Shown piece after piece: positions 17,466-28,847 of a stretch of DNA of 64,000 bases (position 1 is the first letter of the stretch; each line of letters begins with the position of its first letter). The position numbers and the translations under genes are program-made. Origin of the DNA: Stentor coeruleus (taxonomy: Eukaryota > Ciliophora > Heterotrichea > Heterotrichida > Stentoridae); contig MPUH01000034.1 in assembly GCA_001970955.1 (NCBI GenBank), positions 84,567 through 148,566 on the forward strand, in the 5' to 3' direction. The notes under the pieces are model-generated. The model was not told the DNA's origin. It made no database searches and saw only the letters and a program-made list of their open reading frames with translations.

Positions 17466-20349
17466 TTAATTACAAGTTTTATTAGAATAAACTTCTAAAA
17501 GCATTGTAGCGATTTCTTCTACAATAACTCTATCTTTATCATGACTTTGATGAAGTATATTGACTATAACAGGATACATTGAATATTTATCTAATAATTC
17601 TCTAGGCTTTGGATGTTTTGATGATATGTGTAATAAAAGATCTAAAGAGTTCTTAACAAGCTGGGGTTGGGAGTTTTGTGAAACTTCTTTAGAAAGTCTG
17701 TTTAGGAAATCATGGGATTTTGATATTTCTATAGCGATAGGTTCTGAAGAGTTGAGAATACGGATAAAACTTTGTAAAACGTGGTCGAAATTGTGAGCTG
17801 AAGCAAAAAGATCGATTAAAGCTTGAAGGTTTTCAGGTTTAATGATTTCAATGGTACACCTTTTACTGTCTGATCCTATCCATTTGGTTATACCATCGAG
17901 AATTCTTGGGTACTTTGGTAAATATGTTATGAGTAATGATAATATGTCATAACTGTGCATGATTTTACTACAATAGTTACTAGAGGTAGGGATACTTTGA
18001 AGGAGATCTATTGATAACTCTTCACAGGATTTATTACATTTTAAAGCTTCTTTTAAAAAAGGAACTCCACCTGCTAGGACTAATTGTTCTTGTCTTGATG
18101 AACTAAGTTTTAGTAAATAGCTTAAAGATCTTAAGCATGTATATACTATTTCATGATGAAGTTCTAAATGTGTTGTTGATAAAACATTTACTAGGTCTAC
18201 AACTATACCTGCATTTTCTAGTTTCTATGTGGATTTTACATTTTGGACTAGGTTTTCTGAGGATAAGCATTTTATTATTTTCACAAGTTTTAGTTTTATA
18301 ATTGGAGGGACGAAGTTTAGGATATTTGATAAAATACACAGGTTTTCCTTTTCGCAAAATTTTTCTTGCACGTAACGAGGACCCTATATGATTAGTACTC
18401 TGGCGAATTTTAAGAGTAGGTCACAGAGTTTGTCGAGGTAGAGTTCAGATTCACCAGCTTGGAAGATGTTGTCGATACTGATGAGAAGACGTTCGATTAC
18501 ATTGTATGAAGACCAAATACGAATTATATCGTCGTAGTTAATTTCTATTAAGAGATGCATACAGTCAATACCTAGGAGGACAAGGTCTTTGTTGCATTCA
18601 TAATTGTGGTCAATGAGTTTTGGGATATATTCAAGACCACCACCTGAAAGGAACAGTTTTCTTATAAACCATGAAGNACCTAGGAGGACAAGGTCTTTGT
18701 TGCATTCATAATTGTGGTCGATGAGTTTTGGGATATATTCAAGACCACCACCTGAAAGGAACAGTTTTCTTATAAACCATGAAGAATTGCATAAAACCCC
18801 AACCAAAATCGCAGCCTCACACCTAATCTCTCGTGGGTGCTCCTCTCCAACATACTTCAAAGTTAAAGGTAACATCCCCAACACACACACCTGTATCTTA
18901 TACTCATCATTCATCTCACACAGCTGACTTATCANACTTCAAAGTTAAAGGTAACATCCCCAACACACACACCTGTATCTTATACTCATCATTCATCTCA
19001 CACAGCTGACTTATCAATATAAGCGAATGCTTAATCCCTAATCCATCCTCAATTTCCTCAAAAACCACTTTCATCAACCCAACTACATATTCCATCTTAA
19101 CCCCAGGATTCACTTTCACATAATCTAAAACTTGTAAAATGCCCATAATAAGTCCTTTATTCCCAGGAACTAATTCACTAATAATTGTATTAAACTCCAC
19201 AAAGCTCACTCCTTCAGAAACCACACTTAAACATCTACTTTCTCTTAACCTTTGCATACAAGAATTTACTGAATTCAAATCTTCACTTTCAATCCTTGTC
19301 GATTTACTTATAGTCCTTGCTGTTTTAGACCCTTTATCTTCAAAACCTGGGTCTTGTACCTTAAAACTTCCTCTAGCCCTACTTCTTCTATGCCCTAAAG
19401 GACTTGAGCTTCTAAATCCACTATCCTGTTCTTCATTTTCCTCTTGTTCTTCAACTTCAACAATACTTTCTATATGATTTCTTATAGTATTACTTACTTC
19501 TTCAGGCATATTCAACTCAACAATTGGTGGTGTTTTTTGTGTAATCCAGAAATGTTTAAGCAAATTAAGTGCATCAACTCTAATCAGAGGCTCTTTTTGA
19601 AAGCATTTCATAAGAAAATCTCTCAATTCTGGAGATATCGATGAAGGCAAAGGTGGTGATGGGTCTTGTACAATTCTATACAAAGCCTGCATTGGTTCTA
19701 AATCATAATGTGGAGGACATCCAGTTAAAAGTTCAATCACAGTACATCCTAAACTCCATATATCACAAGCAAAAGTTGTTGGGCCTGTTGGATAAGCAAT
19801 TTCTGGAGCCATCCAATATGGGGTACCAACAACACTCATACTTTTAGTTGTCTCACTAAGTTTTGTAGCAACTCCAAAGTCAGTCAATTTTACAATCCCT
19901 TCTTTTGTTGTTAGAATATTTGCCCCTTTTATATCACGATGAACTATACCTTGAGAATGAAGATATGCTAAACCTGTTAAGACTTGTTTTATGTATATTG
20001 AAACTAAGGTTTCATGAAATGGGCCGAATTTTTTGTTTATTTGAGCTAGAGAACCTGTTTCAACATATTCTAAGACTATGTTTAGATGTTTTTCAGTTGA
20101 GATTGAGTCGATATAACGAACGATGTTCTCATGGCTGAGTTTTTTTAAGAGATGGATTTCCATGTGGATTGAACTTAGTTGCTCTTCACTTATGTTGGAA
20201 ATGCTCACCTGCTTGATGGCGACGATTTTTGCATTTTCTGTGTTGAGACCTTTGTAGACTTTTCCACTTGCCCCTTTGCCTATACATTCGCCGATTTGCT
20301 GAGTAGAAATTACATATACGCCGATGAGCTTGTTTCCGGCTTTCGCCAT
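17466..20349 (-). CDS. STE-type kinase of the Cdc7/SepH/MAP3K-epsilon class with helical repeats
   Basis: Exons 20349-18399, 18383-18240 and 18224-17466; after collapsing two repeats at Ns the product is 887 residues. Kinase domain about 17-270: GKGASGKV (24-31), Lys46, HRDIKGAN (137-144), DFGVA (157-161), [12 protein letters not shown] (172-183). This pattern is typical of the fission yeast Cdc7, Aspergillus SepH and plant MAP3K-epsilon class. As in those proteins, the C-terminal ~500 residues form helical (ARM/HEAT-like) repeats, including [11 protein letters not shown] and [12 protein letters not shown]. An acidic/Ser linker (about 290-370) separates the parts. The class controls septation, cytokinesis or polarity through a kinase cascade. 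The first ATG (MAKAGNKL) is used. Confidence 0.9.
18225..18239 (-). other. 15-nt intron in the Cdc7/SepH-like kinase
   Basis: On the minus strand gtaaaatccacatag, phase 0, in-frame TAG, A at position 10. Removal joins LVQN to KLENAGIVV. Confidence 0.88.
18384..18398 (-). other. 15-nt intron in the Cdc7/SepH-like kinase
   Basis: On the minus strand gtactaatcatatag, phase 0, in-frame TAG, A at position 10. Removal joins KFAR to GPRYVQEKF. Confidence 0.9.
18570..18784 (-). repeat. 108-bp tandem repeat across an N at 18677
   Basis: The segment beginning at 18570 recurs from 18678 after the N with one visible base change. The offset of 108 keeps the frame and duplicates the region around [19 protein letters not shown]. 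Probable unmerged contig overlap. Confidence 0.85.
18854..19016 (-). repeat. 82-bp tandem repeat across an N at 18935
   Basis: Sequence from 18854 recurs from 18936. The 82-bp offset is not a multiple of three, so it artificially breaks the kinase frame after MLPLTLK; collapsing restores one continuous frame. Confidence 0.85.
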
Positions 20350-20533
20350 ATATATTTATATGAGAAGTTTTATTTTGCTGCTATAAAAAATGTGTTGGGT
20401 TTTAAAGATAGCAAATAAGTATCATTAATCAAATTTAAAAAAATTAAAACCTTTCATAAACCTTTATTAAAGGTATTATAGTATAAATATTTTGAATAAA
20501 AATGAAGTATTAGCATAATTGATCTAATATAAA

Positions 20534-22375
20534 CTATGATAAAATATCTTCATCTTCTTGATACTCATCACTGTTTGCCAAAATGCTATCCATTATCGGA
20601 TGCACATAATCAATTTTCTTAAAATTTATTATCGCCATGACAATTGAATATGTGTATATCAACCTAAATTTCCTTAAAAAAGTCTTTTTTATCTGCTCAA
20701 AATACAAATCAGCAATTTCCTTATCAAAATTCTCAGGCATAGCAAGCATAATCCCTAATTTCGTTCTATGCTTCAAATTCAGTTTAAAAAAAGAATTCTT
20801 AATCAGGACCTTTATATAGTTTCTAATTATATTATTCGCTTTATCAGGTAATTGGAATTTCATTTTCAAACAAACTACAGCAATAGCCAAATTTATTGTT
20901 TGCATTGAAGATAAAATCGGATGATTCAATACTAAATACTTACCTTGCCCAATAATTTCATAATACTCATGATCTGGTTTTGTATCTGAAATATAACTAG
21001 GTAAATCTGTTACTATAAGGAAATCAACAAGGATATCATGAATGGATTTATATGGGAAAAGATAAGAAAATAGATGAATAAAATTGATATAAACGTATGG
21101 GTTTAAGGATTGAATGTTGACTTTCAGAATTGTCTCAAAAGCTTTTGTAAAGGATAAAGGTATAGAGAGCTCTTGATGAACGTATAATCCTAGAACATAA
21201 GACATAGGTTCTAATTCTTTGATATTTATATTACCAATGTACTTTTTTTCTATTTGGTTTATGCATTTTTCATATACTTCAGAACATTGTTCAGTACATG
21301 CAACATTTTTTAAGAGCTCTAAAATATCAGTGAATGAAGTAGTTTCTAATTGCTCACATAGTTTTTTTATGACCTTTTCTTTAACTTGATTATGTTTATT
21401 GTATTGATTTAAGGCTTTTATTATATTAATCTTTTCTTCAAAACTTCCATTTTCGATAATAGCCTCACACATTGACCCAATGCTTTGTACATTTAGGTTT
21501 AAATGTAATGAGCAATGTATATAATCAGAACTCCCAATAACTTTTTCATTCATAAGACGCCTTCTTATAAAAGGATGTAAGTTAATCCCAATATCAATAA
21601 TCTGTTTAGCTAAATTTGCCAACTGTAAACTTGAAAACTCTGTTAAAATATTTTCGTCTAATGTTTCAACATAAGTCATCCAGCTGAGGTTTTTGAAATA
21701 TTTGTTTTTCACTGAACTAAATCCTTTTAATGATTCGATTATTTGTTCTGGGATAAGGGCAAAGAAATATTTGTAAATAATGTCATTATATATGCTCCAT
21801 AGGTCATCGAAATTAATTATATTTTTACATATTTCATTATAGATTTTTGTTATGTAGTCTAAGTCGATTTTGTCTTCATATATGAGTTTATATGTTTGTT
21901 CTTGCATCCATATTAAGGATTCCTTAGGAAGTTTAGTTGAGCTTTTCCATTTGATAATGTAGTAAAGATCTTCAAAACTTGATATAGGACTGTGCTTTAA
22001 AGGGATATCATGGGTTTCATTATAAATACTGCAATATGTTGCTAGTTCCTCGTCATTAAGATTGGGGAGATTACCTTTTATTATAGGTTCTAGGATGTCT
22101 GTATATGAAGGATGCTTTATCAGATCTTTTAATATGGAGTTTTGCAACTTTTCAGGAAGTATTATATCTTTGTTTAGGAGTCGGGCTATTTTAATAGATT
22201 CGCGGGAATAGTTACAGGGATCGAAATCTAAGTTCGGCAAATTGCTTTGCTTGATTACGGACTCTGAGTATTCTGCAGCGGTGTAAGCAGTCTTTACTGT
22301 TTGGATATCAAGCAACTGCTTAGAATAGGGTTTAAGATAATCATGGGCTTTATATACTATTCTAAAAAGACTCAT
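20534..22375 (-). CDS. Unknown helical protein, possibly mitochondrial
   Basis: The 613-residue protein is rich in Leu/Ile/Lys/Tyr and appears all-helical, with repeated ~35-40-residue units such as LAKQIIDIGINLHPFIRRRL and ALNQYNKHNQVKEKVIKKL. The N-terminus (MSLFRIVYKAHDYLKPYSK) lacks acidic residues at first and could be a mitochondrial presequence. Helical repeats of this kind occur in FASTK/PPR-like organelle RNA factors, but no diagnostic motif was seen, so this is only a suggestion. It starts at a clean ATG and is transcribed in the same direction as the kinase gene ahead of it, 184 bp away. Confidence 0.7.
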   Translation of the reverse strand: MSLFRIVYKAHDYLKPYSKQLLDIQTVKTAYTAAEYSESVIKQSNLPNLDFDPCNYSRESIKIARLLNKDIILPEKLQNSILKDLIKHPSYTDILEPIIKGNLPNLNDEELATYCSIYNETHDIPLKHSPISSFEDLYYIIKWKSSTKLPKESLIWMQEQTYKLIYEDKIDLDYITKIYNEICKNIINFDDLWSIYNDIIYKYFFALIPEQIIESLKGFSSVKNKYFKNLSWMTYVETLDENILTEFSSLQLANLAKQIIDIGINLHPFIRRRLMNEKVIGSSDYIHCSLHLNLNVQSIGSMCEAIIENGSFEEKINIIKALNQYNKHNQVKEKVIKKLCEQLETTSFTDILELLKNVACTEQCSEVYEKCINQIEKKYIGNINIKELEPMSYVLGLYVHQELSIPLSFTKAFETILKVNIQSLNPYVYINFIHLFSYLFPYKSIHDILVDFLIVTDLPSYISDTKPDHEYYEIIGQGKYLVLNHPILSSMQTINLAIAVVCLKMKFQLPDKANNIIRNYIKVLIKNSFFKLNLKHRTKLGIMLAMPENFDKEIADLYFEQIKKTFLRKFRLIYTYSIVMAIINFKKIDYVHPIMDSILANSDEYQEDEDILS

Positions 22376-23070
22376 GATATCTATTATCAGTGATTGACTA
22401 TTAAATTGGACTTAATATTAAAGTCCTTATTGGGAAAATTTAATAGTTAGGCTTACTTAAAAATGTTTATAGGAAAGTGAAGGGAATGATATCATTTTGA
22501 ATTTACTTTGTATGATGAGAGATGTATATAATTTCAGTAGTCAAGAATGATTTGATGAATTTTATTTAAGAGTTTTATGTTATGGGTATTGATGTTTTTG
22601 AATTTATAAAGATGATTATGAAATTTTATAAAGCTTTATTCTAATATTTTTTAGGACTTATAGTAAATCACTAGATGCAATGCAATTAAAAATTAATTTC
22701 TATTAAAATTCTTGGAATTTATTTTCAACTAAATCTTAATCATAAATAGTAATATATATAGATAAAACATAAATAATCTGTTAATAATGCAAATTATGTT
22801 GAATTATATTTAATATAAATCGCATACTTATTTTATCATATTTTATAAATCTAGTGCAGTAATAAATATAAATCCAAACTGATTATTAAAAATTTACCAA
22901 AAATATCTTAAAAACCTTAAATCTTATTTTATTCTTTCTAATTTCCTACCATAAAATAAAGTTTCCCATAATTTCCACCTAATACTACCTTCAAAAAACA
23001 CAAACCCTACTCTCTACCTCATATAAAAATTCCTCTATTTTAACCACAACCCTTTTATTAAAACCAAAAG
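22376..23070. other. intergenic region between two minus-strand genes
   Basis: AT-rich. About 22900-23070, next to the 3' end of the zinc-protein gene, is C-rich on the plus strand, so G-rich in the sense of that gene. No gene or RNA recognised. Confidence 0.5.
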
Positions 23071-24252
23071 TTAGTTAATTTTCGTAATATCATCTACACA
23101 AACACTAATCTCGCAATCCTCACATCTAAAACACCCACCATAAATTCTCTTCCAACAAACAACGCACAAATTCTCTGAATCTTCCTTTTCATAGCATGGA
23201 TTCCAAACCAAAATATGCCCCACTCCACAATTCCTTCCACTATAGCTCTCAATAGCCCTAACAATCTCATCTCCACATTTTAAACAATAGCATTCACAGC
23301 ATCCTGTGCACAAATACCCATATTTCATACTAACATTATCGCATTTTAAACAAATATACCATCTTCCAAACATTTTTTTAGCATTTCCAATCTTCATGAC
23401 CTTTAAATCATGATTTTTCCTACATTTCATGCCCGGATGGGCAATCATACACGCTAAAAGAGGCTCAGAACAACTTGTGCATACTGAATAATCACAAGAA
23501 GAGCAACTATAAGAATTTTTATTAGTAATATCATTGCATTTATTGCATACAAATGGTATATCTGACTTTTTGCAATGAAGCAAAGGTTTATTTTTTCCAC
23601 ATACAAGAAGATTAGTTGTTGGAGTTAACCCTTTTTGTATCCCACAATGCAAACAAATATCATATTCGCAATCTCTACAAGCCCAAGAAGGTTCATTTCT
23701 AGACCTTTTGCATAACGCGCAAATGTAAGAACTTTTATTATATTCTTGAGAATAATACGCACATGTATTTGGCGACCAAATCAGTTCATGATTTTTCTCA
23801 CAGTATTCAATTGTAGCTTGCATTCCTTCTATATTTCCACAATCCCTACATACAATTTTATCACAATGATTACATTTCCATGCTGATTTAGAGAAGTAAT
23901 TTAAGCATATACTACATTGAATGTTCCAATTATTAAATTTTTCATAGTGCCAAAAGACTAAGTCTGATTTATATGCATAATATGAACCACATGTACATTT
24001 TATATCAATTTCTTCTGGACTCTGTAATGTGAGGATTGATGTTTCTTCTTTTGCCCCGGCACATGTATCTTTCTCTGAGGTTAGAGCTTCAAATATAGGT
24101 TTGATGGGGATTTGAGGAAGAACTATAGAGTTTGAGCTTGATTCTGTATTGATTATATGGAGAGGTTGGAGATCGATTGAGTTACTGGCACGTCCGATTG
24201 AGATGGAATAACGGCTTTCTTCTGAATTGATAGCTGCACAACAATTGCCCAT
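23071..24252 (-). CDS. Lipid-anchored Cys/His-rich zinc-binding protein (MGNCC N-terminus)
   Basis: The 393-residue protein begins MGNCCAA, a classic dual signal: Gly2 for N-myristoylation and Cys4/Cys5 for palmitoylation. After a ~85-residue linker come four or five repeats of CxxC...CxxC...C type (for example WNIQCSICLNYF, WKCNHCDKIVCRDCG, YICALCKRSRNEPSWACRDC, YSCSSCDYSVCTSC, YICLKCDNVSMKYGYLC), with conserved His before each next unit (CEKNHEL, CRKNHDL, CGVGHIL). The pattern resembles DC1/ZZ-type zinc fingers used in protein or lipid binding. A membrane-anchored signalling adaptor is inferred. The start is unambiguous because of the lipidation motif. Confidence 0.88.
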   Translation of the reverse strand: MGNCCAAINSEESRYSISIGRASNSIDLQPLHIINTESSSNSIVLPQIPIKPIFEALTSEKDTCAGAKEETSILTLQSPEEIDIKCTCGSYYAYKSDLVFWHYEKFNNWNIQCSICLNYFSKSAWKCNHCDKIVCRDCGNIEGMQATIEYCEKNHELIWSPNTCAYYSQEYNKSSYICALCKRSRNEPSWACRDCEYDICLHCGIQKGLTPTTNLLVCGKNKPLLHCKKSDIPFVCNKCNDITNKNSYSCSSCDYSVCTSCSEPLLACMIAHPGMKCRKNHDLKVMKIGNAKKMFGRWYICLKCDNVSMKYGYLCTGCCECYCLKCGDEIVRAIESYSGRNCGVGHILVWNPCYEKEDSENLCVVCWKRIYGGCFRCEDCEISVCVDDITKIN

Positions 24253-25346
24253 TTTATTTTTATATTTAGGAAATCTTTGCCGAGTTAATGTGAAGGATGA
24301 ATATATTGGATTTTAATTTTTTATAGGTGAAAATGGTTTTTTTTGGTATAAGCTGTTGAGATTAGGGGGTTTAGTTAGGTTCGGGTTTCCATTATTTTGA
24401 ATTCAGATATTCGTTTTTGAAGACAGAAATTCAAAATTCAATTTGGGTAATTGAAACATGTGATTTTAGCTAAGATTTTTAATAAATGTACTCTTTTAGA
24501 CCAAAAAAAATATTAGTTGTAGACCAATACACTCCAATTTTTTTAAATTAATTTTTTTTCATGCAATTAAGCAAGCATTAATAATTTAATTCTTCGGGAA
24601 GCCATGAGTAACTAATTTTCATATTTAGCATGCTATTTTTTTAGGGGGTCTAAAGATTAGGAAATTTTTTGTATAGAGGTGAAGTGAGTTTGATGACATT
24701 TTTTAGTGTGTTATAGTGAGATAAAATGACTATGTTCAAATTAAAAATTTTGTTAGAAGTTTATGCTTTTTAGTGAGATAATGTGTAGTTTTATTTGGAT
24801 TTATAACATTGATGTGATGATTTTGATTTTGATATACTTTCATGCTATAATTAGTTTAATGATAAGGTTATATTATCCCTTATGCTTTATATTATATCGA
24901 AATAAATAATATACATAATAAATTCATGTAGTAGTAAATTGATAAAATATTATATTAAATCATATAGATACCAAAGCACTTATTCAAACACAAACTAATT
25001 ATATAATCCTCCAAAATAGCAAATATCCAATATGCATAACTTTTTCAACTTAATATTTTACCTCTAAAAAAGCACCCAAGCACCAAATATTCTCCAAAAA
25101 TTTAATAACTCATAACTCAAACTAACCAAAATTAAAAAAAGCATCTTCAATTTTCACATTCCACCTCCCCACCTTCTCCATCATATCCCTTTTCCATATC
25201 AAAAAATCCAATTCGCATCCCCTCAATCCAAAATTCATAAAAAGCATCCATAATTTATAAAACTATCCCCAAATCCTTTTCTACTTCAATCCAACTTCCA
25301 ACATAAAACTAAAATATCAGCTATGGACTAAAAACAAAACAAATAA
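24253..25346. other. divergent intergenic region with a strand-composition switch
   Basis: Lies between the minus-strand zinc protein and plus-strand eL20. About 24260-24860 is G/T-rich on the plus strand, and about 25000-25346 is C/A-rich and G-poor, so each flanking gene has C-rich, G-poor sequence before its start on its own coding strand. No other feature seen. Confidence 0.55.
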
Positions 25347-25907
25347 ATGGTGAAAGGTGATCCCACACTCTCTATGAAGCTAAGGCAATATCAAGTTGCA
25401 GGGAGGAAGTTCCCATCAGACACCGACCCAAATCCTGTGATATATCGTATGAGGATTTTCGCTACTGACGAAATCAGGGCAAAGTCACGATTTTGGTACT
25501 TCACTAAACGTCTTAACAAAATCAAGACAGCTCATGGAGAAATAGTCTCAGTGGAAGAAATCATTGAAAAAAATACTGATCATGTGAAGACTTATGGGAT
25601 ATCTATTCGTTATGAAACTAGAAATGGGATAACAAATATGTACAGAGAGTATAGGGACACCTCATTATGTGGAGCTATAGGAAGAATGTATCAGGATATG
25701 GCAGGAAGACATAGAGCTAGAGCTGAAACTATTCATATTATTAGTACAACAGCACTTAATACTAGTACTAAAGTTAAAAGGTCTAATACTGCACAGTTTT
25801 ATAACTCAAAGATTAAGTTCCCATTGCTTCATGAGACTGTTAGAGCACCTTGTAAATCTTTGAGGTCCGTCTTTGTTTCTGGTAGACCTTTGACAAGATC
25901 TCATTAG
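25347..25907 (+). CDS. RPL18A: 60S ribosomal protein eL20 (RPL18A)
   Basis: The 186-residue protein is a full-length eL20. Signature stretches are LRQYQVAGRKFP near the N-terminus, YRMRIFATDEIRAKSRFWYF, NMYREYRDTSLCGAIGRMYQDM, GRHRARAETI and SKIKFPL near the end. It is part of the large ribosomal subunit in the cytoplasm. The ATG at 25347 is preferred; an upstream ATG at 25322 is followed almost at once by a stop. The A/C-rich, G-poor sequence upstream is the clearest example of the 5'-flank composition seen in this window. Confidence 0.97.
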   Translation: MVKGDPTLSMKLRQYQVAGRKFPSDTDPNPVIYRMRIFATDEIRAKSRFWYFTKRLNKIKTAHGEIVSVEEIIEKNTDHVKTYGISIRYETRNGITNMYREYRDTSLCGAIGRMYQDMAGRHRARAETIHIISTTALNTSTKVKRSNTAQFYNSKIKFPLLHETVRAPCKSLRSVFVSGRPLTRSH

Positions 25908-26727
25908 ATATGAAAAGGATTTAGGTTAGGATTTTAGGATAATAAAAGATGATTTTTGCAGTGAAATTGTAGGAAAATATTGATGAATTGGTTGTGTAGA
26001 TGAAATATTTAGATGGTGGAAGGAGGTTTTGGTTAGATGGTAAGGTAGGGATGTGGAGGTTTTAGTCGAAGATAATATTTTGAAAAAAATATATAGTTTT
26101 TTTGGTTTATTTTGGAATTTTAAGCTGGGTTTTTTTTTGATATTGAGGGTTTATTGTATAAGATAGGATGCTATGAAGGGTTTTAATTAAGAAATTTTAG
26201 ATTTATTGCGAGGCAATTATTTAACTTTAGTAAGCTTGTATAAGACAAGTTTAAGAACTATTTTCATAATAATAACTCATTAGATGATTGCGTATAAATT
26301 ATTTATATTGTGGATAGTGTTTCGAATGCGATATCTACTAAAATATATGAATGCAATTATGATGCATAAATTAGCTTAAAAATGCAACTATGCATAAAAT
26401 AAAAACCCTTCCATTATATGGGGAAATACCTATAAGTAATTATCAGACCAAACTCAAGATGCTAATTTTTCATAAAACATAAAAACACTCTAATTTTATA
26501 TAAAAACATCATATCAATTCTCATTTTGAGCTGCACATAAATTTTATAAACTCAAAATTTTCAAGACCATTTTCCTCATAAAATCCTACTGTTTATGATA
26601 ATTCTCTTGCATAATTCATCAGTTCCTTTTATGTTTTATTCAAAACATGTACATTAATTTTCCGTTTTTTTTTAGTAATTTTTACATGCCATTGATAATC
26701 AGATTTTTTATAGTAATATAAATATAA
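25908..26727. other. intergenic region
   Basis: The first ~250 bases after eL20 are G/T-rich and C-poor; the rest is very AT-rich, becoming C-richer toward the zinc-finger gene. No gene recognised. Confidence 0.5.
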
Positions 26728-27012
26728 ATGTGCAATAGCGAATTCAAAGTTATGTTATACTGCTGTATGTATGAAGATTGTGGCAAAGAGTACTTAAGCA
26801 AGCAAAACCTTAAAAGGCATATCAATATCAGCCATCTGCTTAAAAAGCAATCCAAATGTCCACTATGTGGCAAAGCATTTTTGAACTCAATAAATCTCAA
26901 AGAGCATTACCTGATCCACTCTAACTCAAAGCCATATAGATGCTCGATTTGTAATCTTCGTTTTAGACACAAATCAAAGCTAGGTTCTCATAAAAGACTT
27001 CACAACTTATAA
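26728..27012 (+). CDS. Small three-finger C2H2 zinc-finger protein
   Basis: The 94-residue protein consists almost entirely of three tandem C2H2 fingers: CCMYEDCGKEY...HINISH, CPLCGKAF...HYLIH and CSICNLRF...HKRLH. Linkers are close to the classic TGEKP-type length (HSNSKPYRC). It is probably a DNA-binding nuclear protein. The ATG (MCNSEFK) comes 14 residues before the first finger. No other domain. Confidence 0.88.
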   Translation: MCNSEFKVMLYCCMYEDCGKEYLSKQNLKRHINISHLLKKQSKCPLCGKAFLNSINLKEHYLIHSNSKPYRCSICNLRFRHKSKLGSHKRLHNL

Positions 27013-27991
27013 TTTTTATCAATTTTTTTAAGTAAATGATTTCCACTATGCAAATTAATGCTTGGAACTAAAATTCCACAAAGAGCCCAAAATCTTTTTA
27101 CCTTTGTAATTTTAAGATTTTTCGATCTGTGAGTAATATGCTTATGGTAATTTATATTTTATGATCTGGCTTGTGTACAGAAGCAACCATTTTGTTATTG
27201 GTCACCTTAACTATATCAACTTTTTAGTCAATACTGATATAAAAAACTTACTTCATGTGGATGAATGATTTAATTCATCAACCCATATAAATAAAATACT
27301 TAAACCTTTCGCCATATAACTTTTAATCGCTTTTACTGCAACTGTTCTGCAAAGCTTAGGTTTTCAAAACAACAAAAGTTTATGTAGGATTTTAAGTTAT
27401 ATATAAGAGATCTATAAGCATTCAAAGATATTAAAGGAATAACTTAAGGTTGAAGTATAAGCGAGATAAAGTTATCATGATTGACGAAAGACAAAGTTTA
27501 CGGATGAATATTAGAAAGTGTTTTATTTTGTAGTTTTGATACTAGATATAATTTACTAGAGTAATGTTGTTTAATTATCTGGAGACAAAAGGTTTTCAAG
27601 GGTTATACATTTTTATATTTATGTAAAAAATTAGGCTTGAAAATATGCTAAGACGTTTTTTGTGGGAAAATGTCAACCCAGGCACTGAAATATGGAAGAT
27701 GCATATGCTAAATTCCTATATGAAAGCCTACCTGTGAGATTTTCACATCAATATTGCATTATTCAGCACTTTTTACCGAACTGCCCTTTCTGGCTTTAAT
27801 ATAATATCTAGAAATAATCATATAAATTTTAGTAAATAGCAATAGAAATCTAGCACTTAGATATAGGTTTGTCTCTAATTTAAAGGGTTCTTTTACTTTA
27901 ATAAACTAAGTTCTCTTATATGATAAAATCAAAAAATAGCCGAAACCTTAAATGGTTTTTTTCATATAGATTCAGTAATAATATAAAAATT
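27013..27991. other. intergenic region
   Basis: AT-rich spacer with no open frame of note, no recognisable RNA gene and no repeat. Confidence 0.5.
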
Positions 27992-28267
27992 TCACTCTAA
28001 AGCCAAAAATTTTCCTTTTGGTACTATTATGATGCATATAGGAAAGTTTTTTTCTATTTTAGGTAGCTTTACAATTTGATTTTTATTCAAAATGTTATAG
28101 GGAATATAATTTCCCATAATATGTGGGTTTTGTTTTAACATTTTAATGTCCATATGAGATTTCGATATTTTCAAAAAAAGTATTAGCATAATTGACTTAG
28201 GTTTGTTTACTAAAGATTTTAGATATATTTGAATGTGATTTTGATGAATATTTTTATATGATTCCAT
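27992..28267 (-). CDS. Possible small basic protein
   Basis: A 91-codon open frame from an ATG (MESYKNIHQNH) on the minus strand. It is rich in Ile/Lys/Asn with no recognised motif. In such AT-rich DNA an open frame this long is mildly unusual, but nothing else supports it; treat as hypothetical. Confidence 0.33.
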   Translation of the reverse strand: MESYKNIHQNHIQIYLKSLVNKPKSIMLILFLKISKSHMDIKMLKQNPHIMGNYIPYNILNKNQIVKLPKIEKNFPICIIIVPKGKFLALE

Positions 28268-28847
28268 ATTATTAATCAGAGCTAAAAGAAAATAATTTAT
28301 AAGATGGTTGCTTTTATAGGATAGTTTGAGAGTTAATGTATATGCATATAGAATATATGAATTATAACTGAGTCATTAGGGATTTTTTTACTATCAAAAT
28401 CATGCCTATTTACTTTCTCTTGTAATTTGTATTATTTCTTCTAAAATTAGCAATATTGATTCGCTTATTTTAAAATTTGAGGGAATCATATAAATAAACA
28501 GTTATCTAATTGTATTGAATTAGTATTTTTATCTGAAGCTTGTTCTTTAGTATTTTCTAATAAAGGATATTCTTTAGTATTCTCTTATAATGTATATTTA
28601 TAGAAAATCTATCTATTTTCATAGCTTAGTTCTAATTTATCAATATAATAAGTATGCTTGTTCTAATGGATAATCACTAAATTGCTTAATTATCATTAGT
28701 AGTACCTGATTTTTTTATGAAAAATAAAGCAGGATATATTATGGGTAGGACTTTATCTTGAAAAATCATGTATTTCATTCCAAGAGTGGCAAGGTTCCAA
28801 GCTAAATAGTTAGTTATATAATCTTTTATGTAAAATTAATACACATA
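28268..28847. other. intergenic region
   Basis: AT-rich. Contains a short imperfect repeat around 28540-28580 (tattttctaataaaggatat and a near copy). No gene recognised. Confidence 0.45.

Noticed and set aside
17560-17796. Plus-strand frame inside the Cdc7/SepH-like kinase
   Set aside because: Antisense shadow of the helical-repeat exon.
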